Shown one piece after another: positions 28,161 through 38,222 of a stretch of DNA of 64,000 nucleotides; positions within the stretch are counted from its first letter, which is position 1; each line of letters begins with the position of its first letter. The DNA is from Streptomyces tuirus (lineage in GTDB: Bacteria; Actinomycetota; Actinomycetes; Streptomycetales; Streptomycetaceae): the NCBI GenBank assembly GCA_018195615.1, contig JAGTPG010000002.1, positions 3,104,501 through 3,168,500 of the forward strand. Reading direction: 5' to 3'. The notes beneath the pieces are model-generated. The model did no database searches. It saw only the letters and a program-made list of their open reading frames with translations, and was not told the DNA's origin. The position numbers and the translations under genes are program-made.

Positions 28161-29573
28161 GTGGATCGCATCGTCCAGCTCACAGCACGTCCCGGACGCC
28201 GCGAGGTTGCATACGATCCGGCCGCCGCGCCGTCATCCCTGCAGGTCCGGGCAGCGCAGGTCCTGGAGAGCAACTGGACGGGCAGGTCCACCGTGCCGTC
28301 GCGCAGCCTGTATCCGCACCAGTGGTCGTGGGACTCGGCCTTCATCGCCATCGGCCTGCGCCACCTGTCGCCGTTACGGGCGCAGACGGAGCTGGAGACG
28401 CTGCTGGCGGCCCAGTGGGCGGACGGGCGGATCCCGCACATCGTCTTCAGCCCCTCCGTCCCGCTCGACGCGTACTTCCCGAGCCCCGACTTCTGGCGCT
28501 CCTCCACCGCGGGGCGCGGCGCGGGTGCCCCGCGCACCGTACAGACCTCCGGGATCGTGCAGCCACCGGTCCACGCGCTGGCCGCGTGGCTGGTCCACCT
28601 CGCCGACCCGGGTCTGTCCCGGGCGCGCGGCTTCCTCGCCCGGGCGTACCCCCGACTCGCGGCCTGGCACCGGTACTTGCTGCACCGGCGCGACCTGGGC
28701 GGGGGCGGCCTGGTGTCCGTCGTGCACCCCTGGGAACAGGGTATGGACAACAGCCCCTGCTGGGACCGCCCGCTGTCCCGGGTCACCCCGGCCCCGGCCC
28801 GCTCCTTCCGCCGCGCCGACCTCGACCACGGCTCCCCCGAGGACCGGCCCACCGATCTGGACTACGGGCGGTACGTACGGCTCGCGGCGGACTACCGCGA
28901 CCGGGACTATGCCGACGGGCGCGGGGACTTCATGGTGGAGGACCCGGCGTTCAACGCCCTGCTCATCACCTCCGAGTACGCCCTGGCCCGGATCGCGCAC
29001 GAGCTGGGCGCGGCGGGCTCGGCCCGGCAGACCCGCGCCGAGCGGCTGACGGCGGCCCTGGTGGAACGGCTGTGGGACCCGGCCGCGGGGATGTTCCTGT
29101 GCCGGGACGTACGCGCCGGGGAGCTGATCCCCGAGCGTGGTGTCACCGGGCTCGTCCCCCTGCTGCTGCCCGCCCTCCCGCGCGACCTCGTCACCACCCT
29201 GGTCCGCACGGTCTGCGGCCCGCACTTCGGCCTCGGCGGCACGACCCGCCTGGTGCCCAGCTACGACCTGCTCGGCGAGGCCTTCGACCCGCACCGCTAC
29301 TGGCGCGGCCCGGCCTGGTTCAACACCAGCTGGCTGCTGGAGCGCGGGCTGCGGCTGCACGGCGAGCGCGGCCGGGCCGACGCCCTGCGCAAGGGCATCC
29401 TGCACACCGCCGGCGCCTCCGACTTCGCGGAGTACGTCGACCCGTACACGGCACAGGCCTGCGGCGCCACCGGCTTCGGCTGGACCGCCGCGCTCACGCT
29501 CGACCTGCTGCACGACCGGCCCGCATGGGACAGAAAGGGCGTCCCGGCGATCAAGGGAGGGGACCTCGGATGA
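28161..29573 (+). CDS. GH63-type (MGH1-like) alpha-glycosidase
   Basis: 470 residues from GTG 28161 (GGGAGAG six bases upstream). An (alpha/alpha)6-barrel enzyme: YPHQWSWDSAFIAIGLRHL near residue 50, VVHPWEQGMDNSPCWD near 190, LVPSYDLLGEAFDPHRYWRGPAWFNTSW near 365 and AQACGATGFGWTAAL near the end follow the pattern of GH63 mannosylglycerate/glucosylglycerate hydrolase-like enzymes. No signal peptide, so cytoplasmic. Overlaps the next gene by four bases (ATGA). Substrate is unknown. Confidence 0.8.
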   Translation: MDRIVQLTARPGRREVAYDPAAAPSSLQVRAAQVLESNWTGRSTVPSRSLYPHQWSWDSAFIAIGLRHLSPLRAQTELETLLAAQWADGRIPHIVFSPSVPLDAYFPSPDFWRSSTAGRGAGAPRTVQTSGIVQPPVHALAAWLVHLADPGLSRARGFLARAYPRLAAWHRYLLHRRDLGGGGLVSVVHPWEQGMDNSPCWDRPLSRVTPAPARSFRRADLDHGSPEDRPTDLDYGRYVRLAADYRDRDYADGRGDFMVEDPAFNALLITSEYALARIAHELGAAGSARQTRAERLTAALVERLWDPAAGMFLCRDVRAGELIPERGVTGLVPLLLPALPRDLVTTLVRTVCGPHFGLGGTTRLVPSYDLLGEAFDPHRYWRGPAWFNTSWLLERGLRLHGERGRADALRKGILHTAGASDFAEYVDPYTAQACGATGFGWTAALTLDLLHDRPAWDRKGVPAIKGGDLG

Positions 29574-31507
29574 CGGACCGGCATCATCTGCTCGTGCACG
29601 GCGGGACGTTCGCCGCCGTCGGCGACCGCGGCGACATCAGCGGCTACCGGGGCGGCAGCGCCCCGGACGGCATGTTCGTACGGGACGCGCGGCATCTGAG
29701 CCGCTGGCAGCTCACCGTCGACGGGGCCGTGCCGGAGACGCTCACACCGGTGACCGACGGGGACACCGCGGCGTGCGTCCTCGTCCCGCGCGGCGGCCGC
29801 GACGAGCCGCCCGCGTGCACGCTCTTCCGCGAACAGGCCGTCGGCGACTCCTCGTTCGTCGAGGCCCTGCGCGTCACCAGCAACCGCCCCACGCCGACGA
29901 CGGTACGGCTCGCGGTCACGGCCGACGCCGACTTCACCGACCAGTTCGAACTGCGCTCCGACCACCGCACCTACACCAAGGCCGGCGCGGTCCGCTCCCG
30001 CCAGGTCCTGGAGCACGGCGTGGAGTTCACCTACCGACGCGGCGAGTGGCGTTCCGTCACCACGGTGACGGCCGAGCCGCAGCCGGACGCCGTGGAGGAG
30101 ACCGGCACCGGCGCCCGCCGCCTGGTGTGGACCCTGGACCTCGAACCGCACGGCACCGCCGAGCTGACCCTGCGGGTCATCGCCCGCCCGCACGGCGACA
30201 AACGCGCCCTGCGCGTGCCCCGCTCCCCCGCCGCCCTCCGGGATCAACTCCTCGCCCGTGAAGGTGAGTTCATGGAGGGCGTGGCCTTCCCGAGCGGTCG
30301 GCCGGAGCTGGCCGCGGCCTGCGCCCGGGGCCTCGCCGACCTGGCCGCGCTCCAGGTCCCGGCGACCGGCCCGGACGGCGAGGAACTGCGCGTCCCGGCG
30401 GCCGGCGCCCCCTGGTTCCAGACCCTGCTGGGCCGCGACGCCCTGCTGACCTCGCTGTTCGCGCTGCCCTACCGGCCGCGGCTGGCCGCCGCCACCCTGC
30501 CCGCGCTGGCCGCGACCCAGGCCACGGACGCCGCGGTCAGCGAGGTCGCCCAGCCCGGGAAGATCGTGCACGAGGTGCGGCACGGCGAACTGGCGCACTT
30601 CGGCCAGGTCCCCTACGGCCGCTACTACGGCTCGGTCGACGCCACACCGCTGTTCCTCGTCCTCCTCGGCGCCTATGTGGAACAGACCGGCGACACCGCC
30701 CTGGCCCGCCGCCTCGAACCCCACGCCCGTGCCGCGGTCGGCTGGATGCTCGACCACGGCGGCCTGACCACGCGCGGCTACCTCGTCTACCGCGCCGACC
30801 AGGGCGGCCTCGCCAACCAGAACTGGAAGGACTCCCCAGGCGCGATCTGCTCCGCCGAGGGCACCCGGCCGCACGGCCCGGTGACGGCCGCGGGCGCCCA
30901 GGGCTACGCCTACGACGCGCTGCGCCGCACGGCGGGGCTCGCGCGCACGGTGTGGCAGGACGGGACGTACGCGGATCTGCTGGAGCAGGCGGCGGCCGAT
31001 CTGCGCGACCGTTTCCAGCGGGACTTCTGGATGCCCGAGCACTCCTTCCCCGCCCTCGCGCTCGACGGCCGGGGCGACCAGGTCGACGCGCTCGCCTCCG
31101 ACGCCGGGCATCTGCTGTGGTCGGGCCTGCTGGACAAGGAGTACGGCGAACAGGTCGGCCGGCGGCTGCTGGAGCCGGACTTCTTCTCCGGCTGGGGCGT
31201 CCGCACCCTGGCCGCCGGACAGCCGGCCTACCACCCGCTCTCCTACCACCGCGGCTCGGTCTGGCCGCACGACAACGCGCTGATCGCACTGGGTCTGGCC
31301 CGCTACGGGCTGCACGACGAAGCCCGCGCGGTCGCCGGCGGCCTGGTCGACGCGGCGACCGCGACCGGCCACCGGCTGCCGGAGGTCCTCGCGGGGTACG
31401 GCCGCGACACCCACCCCGAGCCGGTCCCCTACCCGCACGCGTGCGTCCGCGAATCCCGCTCTGCCTCCGCCCCGTTGGCGCTGCTCACCGCGGTCGGCGG
31501 CGTCTGA
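29570..31507 (+). CDS. Glycogen debranching enzyme-like protein (amylo-alpha-1,6-glucosidase type)
   Basis: 645 residues. N-terminal beta domain typical of debranching N-terminal modules (DGMFVRDARHLSRWQLTVDG, residues about 33-52), C-terminal alpha/alpha barrel with APWFQTLLGRDALLTSLFALPYRP, YYGSVDATPLFLVLLGAYVEQTGD, NQNWKDSPGAI and YHRGSVWPHDNALIALGL. This matches the amylo-1,6-glucosidase/GDE family. No signal peptide. Coupled to the GH63-type gene; with the ROK regulator the cassette suggests intracellular turnover of an alpha-glucan or glycosylated compatible solute. Confidence 0.85.
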   Translation: MTDRHHLLVHGGTFAAVGDRGDISGYRGGSAPDGMFVRDARHLSRWQLTVDGAVPETLTPVTDGDTAACVLVPRGGRDEPPACTLFREQAVGDSSFVEALRVTSNRPTPTTVRLAVTADADFTDQFELRSDHRTYTKAGAVRSRQVLEHGVEFTYRRGEWRSVTTVTAEPQPDAVEETGTGARRLVWTLDLEPHGTAELTLRVIARPHGDKRALRVPRSPAALRDQLLAREGEFMEGVAFPSGRPELAAACARGLADLAALQVPATGPDGEELRVPAAGAPWFQTLLGRDALLTSLFALPYRPRLAAATLPALAATQATDAAVSEVAQPGKIVHEVRHGELAHFGQVPYGRYYGSVDATPLFLVLLGAYVEQTGDTALARRLEPHARAAVGWMLDHGGLTTRGYLVYRADQGGLANQNWKDSPGAICSAEGTRPHGPVTAAGAQGYAYDALRRTAGLARTVWQDGTYADLLEQAAADLRDRFQRDFWMPEHSFPALALDGRGDQVDALASDAGHLLWSGLLDKEYGEQVGRRLLEPDFFSGWGVRTLAAGQPAYHPLSYHRGSVWPHDNALIALGLARYGLHDEARAVAGGLVDAATATGHRLPEVLAGYGRDTHPEPVPYPHACVRESRSASAPLALLTAVGGV

Positions 31508-31661
31508 GGCCCGGTTGGCCGGCCGTTTGCCGGGTGTTTGCCGAGCGCTGGCCCGGCGAGCTGAACACACCTGGTGAACGCCCCGTACGGAACTGAGGCG
31601 GACCCGTACCCCACGCGGGTCCGCCACCTCACCGGGTTTCGCACGGGAAGGACCTCTCCGG

Positions 31662-33514
31662 GTGCCTGTCTTCACACGCTTCAGCGAGTCACCGGGGCCT
31701 GGTGACGCGCCCTCAGAGGCCGTATCAGAGACGCGGCGTGACGAGACGGAGCCTGCGTCGGGGGCCCGAGCCGCCGACGCCGTACCCGTCACGCCCGAGC
31801 CTTCCACAGCCGCCCCCTGCCCACCCGGAGATCCCGTCTGGCCCGGCTCGCCGGCCTCACCTACCTCCGCACCCACCACCCCCACACCGCCCGCGCCCTC
31901 TCCTGGACCACCACCGCCCTCGCCGCCGTCCTGGTTCTCGGTGCCCTGCTGCTGCCCAACACCCTCCCCGCCGTCCAGCCGGGGAGCTTCACGAAGATCC
32001 CGGCGGAGGCGGTCATCGGGGCCGTCGTCGTGCTGGGGCTGCCGCGTCTGCCCCGGCTGGTCGCGGCGGTGCTGTACGGGCTCGGACTCACCGCGCTGAC
32101 CGCCGTGAACCTGCTCGACATGGGGTTCAACGAGTACCTGGGCCGTGGCTTCAACGCCGCGCTCGACTGGGACCTGCTGCCCGACGCGCAGGCGTACGTC
32201 GAGGACACTCTGGGCGGCAACGCCGCGACCGCCGCCGCCGTCGGCGCGGTCGTCCTCGTCCTGCTCCTGGCGGTCGTCATGGTCCTGGCGACGATCCGGC
32301 TCAGCGGTCTGCTGGTCCGCCACCGTCCCCGGGCGGCCCGGGGCGCGCTGATCGCCGGCACTGTCTGGATCACCTGCTCGGCTCTCGGCCTGACGCTCTT
32401 CGGCGGGCCGATCGCCTCCGAGCGTGCCGCCGGGGCCCTCCGGGTGCACGCGCAGCGGACGGTGGACTCCCTGCGGGACGAGGCCGCGTTCGCGAAGGAA
32501 GCCCAGGCCGACACCTTCGGCGACACCCCGCCCGACCAGCTGCTCCCGGACCTGCGCGGCAAGGACGTCGTCTTCACGTTCATCGAGAGCTACGGCCGCA
32601 GCGCCATCGAGGACCCGATCATGGCCCCCGGCGTCGACCGGACCCTGGACGCGAGCACCAAGGCCCTGGAGAAGGCCGGCTTCGCCGCCCGCAGCGGCTG
32701 GCTGACCTCGGCCACCTACGGCGGCAGCAGCTGGCTCGGCCACTCCACGACCATGTCCGGCCTGTGGATCGACAACCAGCGCCGCTACCGCACGGTCACC
32801 GCGGGCGACCACCTCACCCTGACCAAGGCGTTCCAGAAGACCGGCGCGTGGGACACGGTCGGCGTCATGCCCGGCGTGCAGAAGGGCTGGCCGGAGGAGA
32901 AGTGGTACGGCCTGGACAAGCTCTACGACGCCTTCGACCTGGGGTACAGGGGACCGAAGTTCAGCTGGTCGACCATGCCCGACCAGTACGCGCTGGAGGC
33001 GTTCCAGCGTCAGGTGCACGGCAAGAAGCGCGACAAGCCGCTGATGTCGTTCGTCATCCTGACCTCCAGCCACCAGCCCTGGGCGCCCCTCCCCAAGATG
33101 GTCGGCTGGGACGAACTCGGCGACGGCTCCGTCTTCGACGCCATCCAGAAAGCGGGCAACAAGGCGTCGGACATCATCACCGACACCACCAAATCCCGGC
33201 AGGAGTACGGCAAGTCCATCCAGTACGCGGTCACCAGCCTCACCCAGTGGCTGGAGCGCTACGGCACCGACGACACCGTCCTGGTCTTCCTCGGCGACCA
33301 CCAGCCCATGGCCCGGGTCAGCGGCACCCGCGCCGGCCGGGACGTGCCGGTGTCGATCGTCGCCAAGGACCCGAAGGTCCTGGACAAGGTCGCCGACTGG
33401 AACTGGACGGAGGGCCTCAAGCCGGACCGGAACGCGCCCGTCTGGAAGATGGACTCCTTCCGCGACCGCTTCCTGAAGGCGTTCGGCTCCACGCCCCGCC
33501 CCTCCACGGGCTGA
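31662..33514 (+). CDS. Membrane sulfatase / LTA-synthase-like protein, frame broken near 5' end
   Basis: About 617 residues if it starts at GTG 31662. A Pro/Ala-rich head is followed (after a shift somewhere in 31742-31840, probably in a G or C run) by RLARLAGLTYLRTHHPHTA, four or five transmembrane helices (about 31890-32420) and an extracytoplasmic alkaline-phosphatase-fold sulfatase domain: FTFIESYGRSAIEDP (metal/nucleophile region), GGSSWLGHSTTMSGLW, SHQPWAPLP and FLGDHQPM. Related enzymes transfer polyol phosphate or hydrolyse sulfate/phosphate esters at the envelope. Its stop abuts the dusB stop on the other strand. Confidence 0.8.
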
Positions 33515-34648
33515 TCAGCCGCCGGAGGTGTCCAGCTCCGCGTCCTCGCCGACGCCCGCGCAGTCGTAGGGGTCCTTCAGCCAGCCGTCCGGCAGCACCA
33601 CCCGGTTGTTGCCGGACGTACGGCCCCGGGGCCCGTCGGCGCCGGCGGGCCAGGGCTGGTCGAGGTCCAGCTCGTCCAGGCCGGACCGCAGCTCCTCGAG
33701 CGAGGAGGTGATCGCGAGGCGCTTGCGCATCTCGGAGCCGACCGCGAAACCCTTGAGATACCAGGCGACGTGCTTGCGGAAGTCGATCACGCCCCGGGAC
33801 TCGTCCCCGATCCACTCGCCGAGCAGCGTGGCGTGCCGGACCATGACGTCGGCGACCTCGCGCAGGGTGGGCCGGGCGATGTCCTGGGTGCGGCCCTCGA
33901 AGGCCGCGACCAGGTCCGCGAAGAGCCACGGCCGCCCGAGGCACCCGCGCCCCACGACGACACCGTCGCAGCCGGTCTCGCGCACCATCCGCAGGGCGTC
34001 CTCGGCCGACCAGATGTCGCCGTTGCCGAGCACCGGGATCTCCGGCACGTGCTCCTTCAGCCGGGCGATGGCGTCCCAGTCGGCGGTGCCGCCGTAGTGC
34101 TGGGAGGCGGTGCGGCCGTGCAGCGCGATGGCGGTGACGCCCTCCTCGACGGCGATCCGGCCGGCGTCGAGGTAGGTGATGTGGTCGTCGTCGATGCCTT
34201 TGCGCATCTTCATCGTCACGGGCAGGTCGCCGGCTCCGCTGACGGCTTCCCGCAGGATGGCCCGCAGCAGGTTCCGCTTGTAGGGGAGGGCGGAGCCGCC
34301 GCCCTTGCGGGTCACCTTCGGCACCGGGCAGCCGAAGTTCAGGTCGATGTGGTCGGCGAGGTCCTCCTCCGCGATCATGCGGACGGCCTTGCCGACGGTC
34401 GCCGGGTCCACGCCGTAGAGCTGGATCGACCGAGGTCGCTCCGACTCGTCGAAGTGGATCAGCTGCATGGTCTTCTCGTTGCGCTCGACCAGGGCCCTGG
34501 TGGTGATCATCTCGCTGACGAACAGGCCCTTGCCCGCACTGAACTCCCTGCACAAGGTACGGAAGGGCGCGTTGGTGATCCCGGCCATGGGGGCCAGGAC
34601 GACGGGGGGCTGGACGGTGTGCGGGCCGATCTGGAGGGGCGTGGACAT
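33515..34648 (-). CDS. dusB: tRNA-dihydrouridine synthase
   Basis: 377 residues. Dus TIM barrel: VLAPMAGITNAPFRTLCREF (residues about 18-37), IQLYG, DLNFGCPVPKVTRKGGGSAL with the catalytic Cys, VTMKMRKG, ALHGRTASQHY and IPVLGNGDIW. FMN-dependent reduction of uridines in the tRNA D-loop. ATG 34648 fits family starts although its GGAGG is only one base away; longer in-frame starts have no support. Convergent with the sulfatase gene with no base between the stop codons. Confidence 0.93.
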   Translation of the reverse strand: MSTPLQIGPHTVQPPVVLAPMAGITNAPFRTLCREFSAGKGLFVSEMITTRALVERNEKTMQLIHFDESERPRSIQLYGVDPATVGKAVRMIAEEDLADHIDLNFGCPVPKVTRKGGGSALPYKRNLLRAILREAVSGAGDLPVTMKMRKGIDDDHITYLDAGRIAVEEGVTAIALHGRTASQHYGGTADWDAIARLKEHVPEIPVLGNGDIWSAEDALRMVRETGCDGVVVGRGCLGRPWLFADLVAAFEGRTQDIARPTLREVADVMVRHATLLGEWIGDESRGVIDFRKHVAWYLKGFAVGSEMRKRLAITSSLEELRSGLDELDLDQPWPAGADGPRGRTSGNNRVVLPDGWLKDPYDCAGVGEDAELDTSGG

Positions 34649-34717
34649 GCCTCCATTGTGCCGTGCAATGAAAAGGCAAACTTCATTAGTTAGCCACACT
34701 ATTGATATCGGCGTACG

Positions 34718-36172
34718 ATGGAGCGCATGCCCGAGCTCAGTTCCCGCCGCCGCATGCTGGTGCTCGCGATCTGCTGCATGAGCCTGCTGATCGTGAGCCT
34801 CGACAACACGGTCCTGAACGTGGCCCTGCCGTCCATGCAGCAGGACCTGCACGCGAGCACGTCGGGCCTGCAGTGGACGATCGACGCCTACACCCTGGTC
34901 CTGGCCTCACTGCTGATGCTCGCGGGCTCCACGGCCGACCGGATCGGCCGCAAGCGCGTCTTCATGGCGGGCCTGGTCGTCTTCACCATCGGTTCGGTGC
35001 TGTGCTCCCTCGCGCCGAACCTGGAGGCGCTGGTCGCGTTCCGGATGGTGCAGGCGGTGGGCGGCTCGATGCTGAACCCGGTCGCCATGTCGATCATCAC
35101 CAATACCTTCACGGACCCGCGTGAGCGGGCCCGCGCGATCGGTGTGTGGGGTGCGGTCGTCGGCATATCGATGGCCGCCGGTCCGCTGGTCGGCGGCCTG
35201 CTGGTGGAGTCGGTCGGCTGGCGCTCGATCTTCTGGATCAACCTGCCCGTGGGTCTCGCCGCCCTCCTGCTCACCCTGCGCTTCGTCCCCGAGTCCCGCG
35301 CCGACCGGGCCCGCCGCCCCGACCCGGTCGGACAGCTCCTGGTGATCGCCCTGTTCGGCTCCCTGACGTACGCGATCATCGAGGCGCCGACCACGGCGCT
35401 GACCTCGACGGCCCCGTTCGCCGCACTGGCTCTGGCCGCCCTCGTGGGCCTCCTCCTCTACGAGCCGCGCCGCACGGAGCCCCTGATCGACCTGCGGTTC
35501 TTCCGCTCGGCGCCGTTCAGCGGGGCGACGGTCATCGCGATCAGCGCGTTCGCCGCGCTCGGCGGTTTCCTGTTCCTGTCCACGCTGTACCTGCAGAACG
35601 TGCGCGGCCTGACCGCCCTGGAGGCGGGCCTGTGGATGCTGCCGATGGCGGCCCCGACATTCCTGTGCGCCCCGCTGTCGGGCCGTTTGGTGGGCACCCG
35701 GGGTCCGCGTGTGCCCTTGCTGATCGCGGGCTTGGCGATGACGACGAGCGGTGTCCTCTTCGCCGCGTTCGAGGCGGAGACCTCGAACGTCACGCTCTTC
35801 GCCGGCTACGTCCTCTTCGGCATCGGCTTCGGCTTCGTCAACGCGCCCATCACCAACACGGCGGTGTCCGGGATGCCGCGCGCGCAGGCGGGCGTCGCGG
35901 CGGCGGTCGCCTCCACGAGCCGGCAGCTGGGCCAGACGCTGGGCGTCGCGGTGGTGGGCGCGGTGCTCGCCTCGGGCGTGGGCGCGGCCTCCTACCGGGA
36001 GACGTTCGTGCCGGCCGCGCAGCCGGGCTGGTGGATCATCGCGGCGTGCGGTGCCGCGGTACTGACGCTGGGCGCCGTGACGAGTGGGCACTGGGCCCGC
36101 CGGACGGCCGAGCGGGCGGCCGGACAGCTGGAACCGGCGGAGGTACGGGAAGCCCCCGGCGTCAAGGCGTAG
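34718..36172 (+). CDS. MFS multidrug exporter, DHA2 (EmrB/QacA) family
   Basis: 484 residues with about 14 transmembrane helices. Motif LDNTVLNVALPSMQQDL at residues about 28-44 is the D1 signature of 14-helix drug:H+ antiporters; GSTADRIGRKRVF is motif A and RAIGVWGAVVGISMAAGPLVGG is motif C. The cytoplasmic tail is about 30 residues. ATG 34718 and ATG 34727 are both possible; an AT-rich stretch right upstream (ACTATTGATATCGG) may place the transcription start very close. No regulator is adjacent apart from divergent dusB. Confidence 0.88.
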   Translation: MERMPELSSRRRMLVLAICCMSLLIVSLDNTVLNVALPSMQQDLHASTSGLQWTIDAYTLVLASLLMLAGSTADRIGRKRVFMAGLVVFTIGSVLCSLAPNLEALVAFRMVQAVGGSMLNPVAMSIITNTFTDPRERARAIGVWGAVVGISMAAGPLVGGLLVESVGWRSIFWINLPVGLAALLLTLRFVPESRADRARRPDPVGQLLVIALFGSLTYAIIEAPTTALTSTAPFAALALAALVGLLLYEPRRTEPLIDLRFFRSAPFSGATVIAISAFAALGGFLFLSTLYLQNVRGLTALEAGLWMLPMAAPTFLCAPLSGRLVGTRGPRVPLLIAGLAMTTSGVLFAAFEAETSNVTLFAGYVLFGIGFGFVNAPITNTAVSGMPRAQAGVAAAVASTSRQLGQTLGVAVVGAVLASGVGAASYRETFVPAAQPGWWIIAACGAAVLTLGAVTSGHWARRTAERAAGQLEPAEVREAPGVKA

Positions 36173-36406
36173 AACGGCATGCGGAACGCCCTGGTCACAA
36201 CGCTGCTAATGCGACTCGGCGGGGTGGCGCCGACCGGGTCACTGAGCCTCCGGCTGCCCCGCAGGGTCGCTCGCGGCCCCGCTCGAGGTCTTCTCACGGC
36301 CTGATAACTCGCTACCGGGGAGCCCCTGTTGATGTTGGTGTTGTTGCTGCACACTCCTTCCTGCGAGCGGACCGGATCCGCCGGATTCCTGAACGCGGGA
36401 GACGTC

Positions 36407-36613
36407 ATGGCGCAGATCGACACGAGCAAGGTCAGCCGCTGGGACCAGCACGGCCGGGAGCATGTGGTGCGGGTGCAACGCACGGGCGTGCAGCGCACGA
36501 TCAGGTGCGACACCTGCGGCTGGCGCAGAGGCGCCCAGTTCCTGCCCTGGCTGAAGGCGGAGGAGCACTTGGCGGAGGCCCACCAGGCGACGGTGGACCC
36601 GACGGCGGCGTGA
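36407..36613 (+). CDS. Small CxxC protein of unknown function
   Basis: 68 residues. It contains TIRCDTCGWRRGAQFLPWLKAEEHLAEAH: a CDTC pair followed at a distance by two His, compatible with a single zinc site. ATG 36407 has GGGAG seven bases upstream. An in-frame ATG at 36332, with GGGGAG nine bases upstream, would add a hydrophobic MLVLLLHTPSC head, so a longer form cannot be excluded. Intergenic on both sides; no operon context. Confidence 0.6.
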   Translation: MAQIDTSKVSRWDQHGREHVVRVQRTGVQRTIRCDTCGWRRGAQFLPWLKAEEHLAEAHQATVDPTAA

Positions 36614-36652
36614 GCCGGCCCGGGTCGGCGCCCTCGGCTTCACGGGAGGGCC

Positions 36653-37518
36653 CTAGTAGAGGATCGAGGGCAGGTAGGCGCCGTCGGGCCGGTTGTACAG
36701 GCCGATGGTCATCAGGCTCATCAGCTGCACGACCTTGAGGCCGTTGGACAGGCACCACCTGAGCAGCGCGCTGTCCTCCGCGGGGACGAGGATGCCCGGG
36801 CCGCCGAACTGCGGGCCGCCGCGATCAAGGCCTGGAGGTCCGGAGTGGTCTCGCCCACGGCGTGTGCGAAGAAGGCCAGGTCGGTGGCGTACCCGGTGAC
36901 GCGTCCCTCGCGTTCGACAACCCGGGCGGTGCCCTGTTTGAGTGCGTCGGCGACCTCGCCGCCACGGTCGACGCCGTGGACCTGCCGGCACACATCGTTG
37001 CAGGCGCCGAGGTCCGCGTCCGTGGCCTCCCGCACTGTGTATCCGGGCATCGCACGCCCGATCGGCGGGCCCTGCACACAGGCCATCGTGCCCCGGTGGA
37101 CGAAGCCCAGGCTCACGTACAGCGAGAACGACCGGTTGTGGTAGCCGCTCTGCAGCAGCCGGATGCCCGGCGCCCCGCGCTCGTCGGCCCGCTCCATCAC
37201 GTCCCGCATCAGGCGGCGGCCCACCCCCGCGTTCTGCACGGTGGGGTCGACGGTGATGGGCCCGACCCCGACGACGGCCGAGCGCTCGTCGAGGAAGTTG
37301 CTGCCCACGATCCGCCCGTCGAGCTCGGCGACGACGCTGTAGAAACCGGGGTGCGTCAGGGCTCCCTCGATCACCGCGACACCCACGTCGGGGCTCGGGA
37401 AGTCGGGTGGGAACGCGTGCTCCTCGGCGATGCCGGCGAAGGCCTCGTAACAGATCCTTCCGCACTCCGCGGCATCGTCCGCAGTGCCCGGGCGCAGTAT
37501 GAGATCCACGATCGCCAT
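36653..37518 (-). CDS. Two-domain GNAT-type N-acetyltransferase, 3' frame broken by one missing base
   Basis: About 288 residues. The first half is a GNAT fold with ITVDPTVQNAGVGRRLMRDVMERA (acetyl-CoA pyrophosphate loop) and YVSLGFVHRG; the second half (YTVREATDADLGACNDVCRQVHG) is a degenerate second GNAT-like domain. The C-terminus FGGPGILVPAEDSALL to AYLPSILY is in another frame and joins by adding one base in 36813-36815 (IAAAPQFGGPG). Acetyl acceptor unknown. Confidence 0.8.
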
Positions 37519-37605
37519 CCCCTTCTCGGCGCCCCCCGCGCGGCGACCCACCCCTCACTTCCCATCCTGTGCTCCTCCCGACCGGGGCGCACCCGGGCGA
37601 TCCGG

Positions 37606-38196
37606 CTAGGGGCGCAGCCCCTTCACCAGCAGGTCCAGGACCGCCGCGAAGTCCCCCTCGACGCCCGGCTCTTCCCACTCCCGGGCGTAGCACGGATCGT
37701 GGAAGCGGCCCGTGGCGTGGAAGAGGGCGCGGGCGGTCGTCCCGGGGTCGGTGGTGGCGGCGAAGGTGCCGGACTCGACGCCCGCCTCGACGATCCGGGT
37801 CAGCTGAGCGGTCATGTCGGCGATGTGCTCGCCGACCGCCTCGCCGTTCTCACCGACCAGGACCATGTACGTGGCGAACAGCTCAGGGTCCTCGCCCGCC
37901 TTGCGGCGCTTGGCGGCGAACAGCGCCGCGGTCCAGTCGCGCAGGCGGGTCTCCGGGTCGCGGTCCGCGATGACGATGCCGGACAGCTCCTCGCAGGTAC
38001 GGTCCAGCCAGCGCTTGGTGACCGCCTCGCGCAGCGCCGCCTTGGTGCGGAAGTGCCGGTAGACGCTGCCGTGGCTGACGCCGAGCGCGCGGGCCACGTC
38101 CACCACGGTGGCCTTGGCCGGGCCGTGGCGGCGCAGCACTTCCTCGGTCGCCTCGAGGATGCGCTCGGCGGTCAGAGTCTCGCTGGTCGGTGCCAT
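37606..38196 (-). CDS. TetR-family transcriptional regulator
   Basis: 196 residues. HTH at residues about 12-50 (RILEATEEVLRRHGPAKATVVDVARALGVSHGSVYRHFRTKAALREAV), classic TetR. The C-terminal ligand domain ends LVKGLRP. It lies 26 bases downstream of the aldo/keto reductase on the same strand, so both should share a promoter. The strong palindrome in front of that promoter (39249-39272) is the obvious operator for autoregulation. Confidence 0.9.
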   Translation of the reverse strand: MAPTSETLTAERILEATEEVLRRHGPAKATVVDVARALGVSHGSVYRHFRTKAALREAVTKRWLDRTCEELSGIVIADRDPETRLRDWTAALFAAKRRKAGEDPELFATYMVLVGENGEAVGEHIADMTAQLTRIVEAGVESGTFAATTDPGTTARALFHATGRFHDPCYAREWEEPGVEGDFAAVLDLLVKGLRP

Positions 38197-38222
38197 GCCC
38201 CTGACCGTACCCGGAGCCCGGT

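Noticed and set aside
29297..33301. 1334-codon minus-strand open frame across the glycosidase and sulfatase genes
   Set aside because: Shadow of three recognisable plus-strand genes; crosses intergenic space and has no domain.
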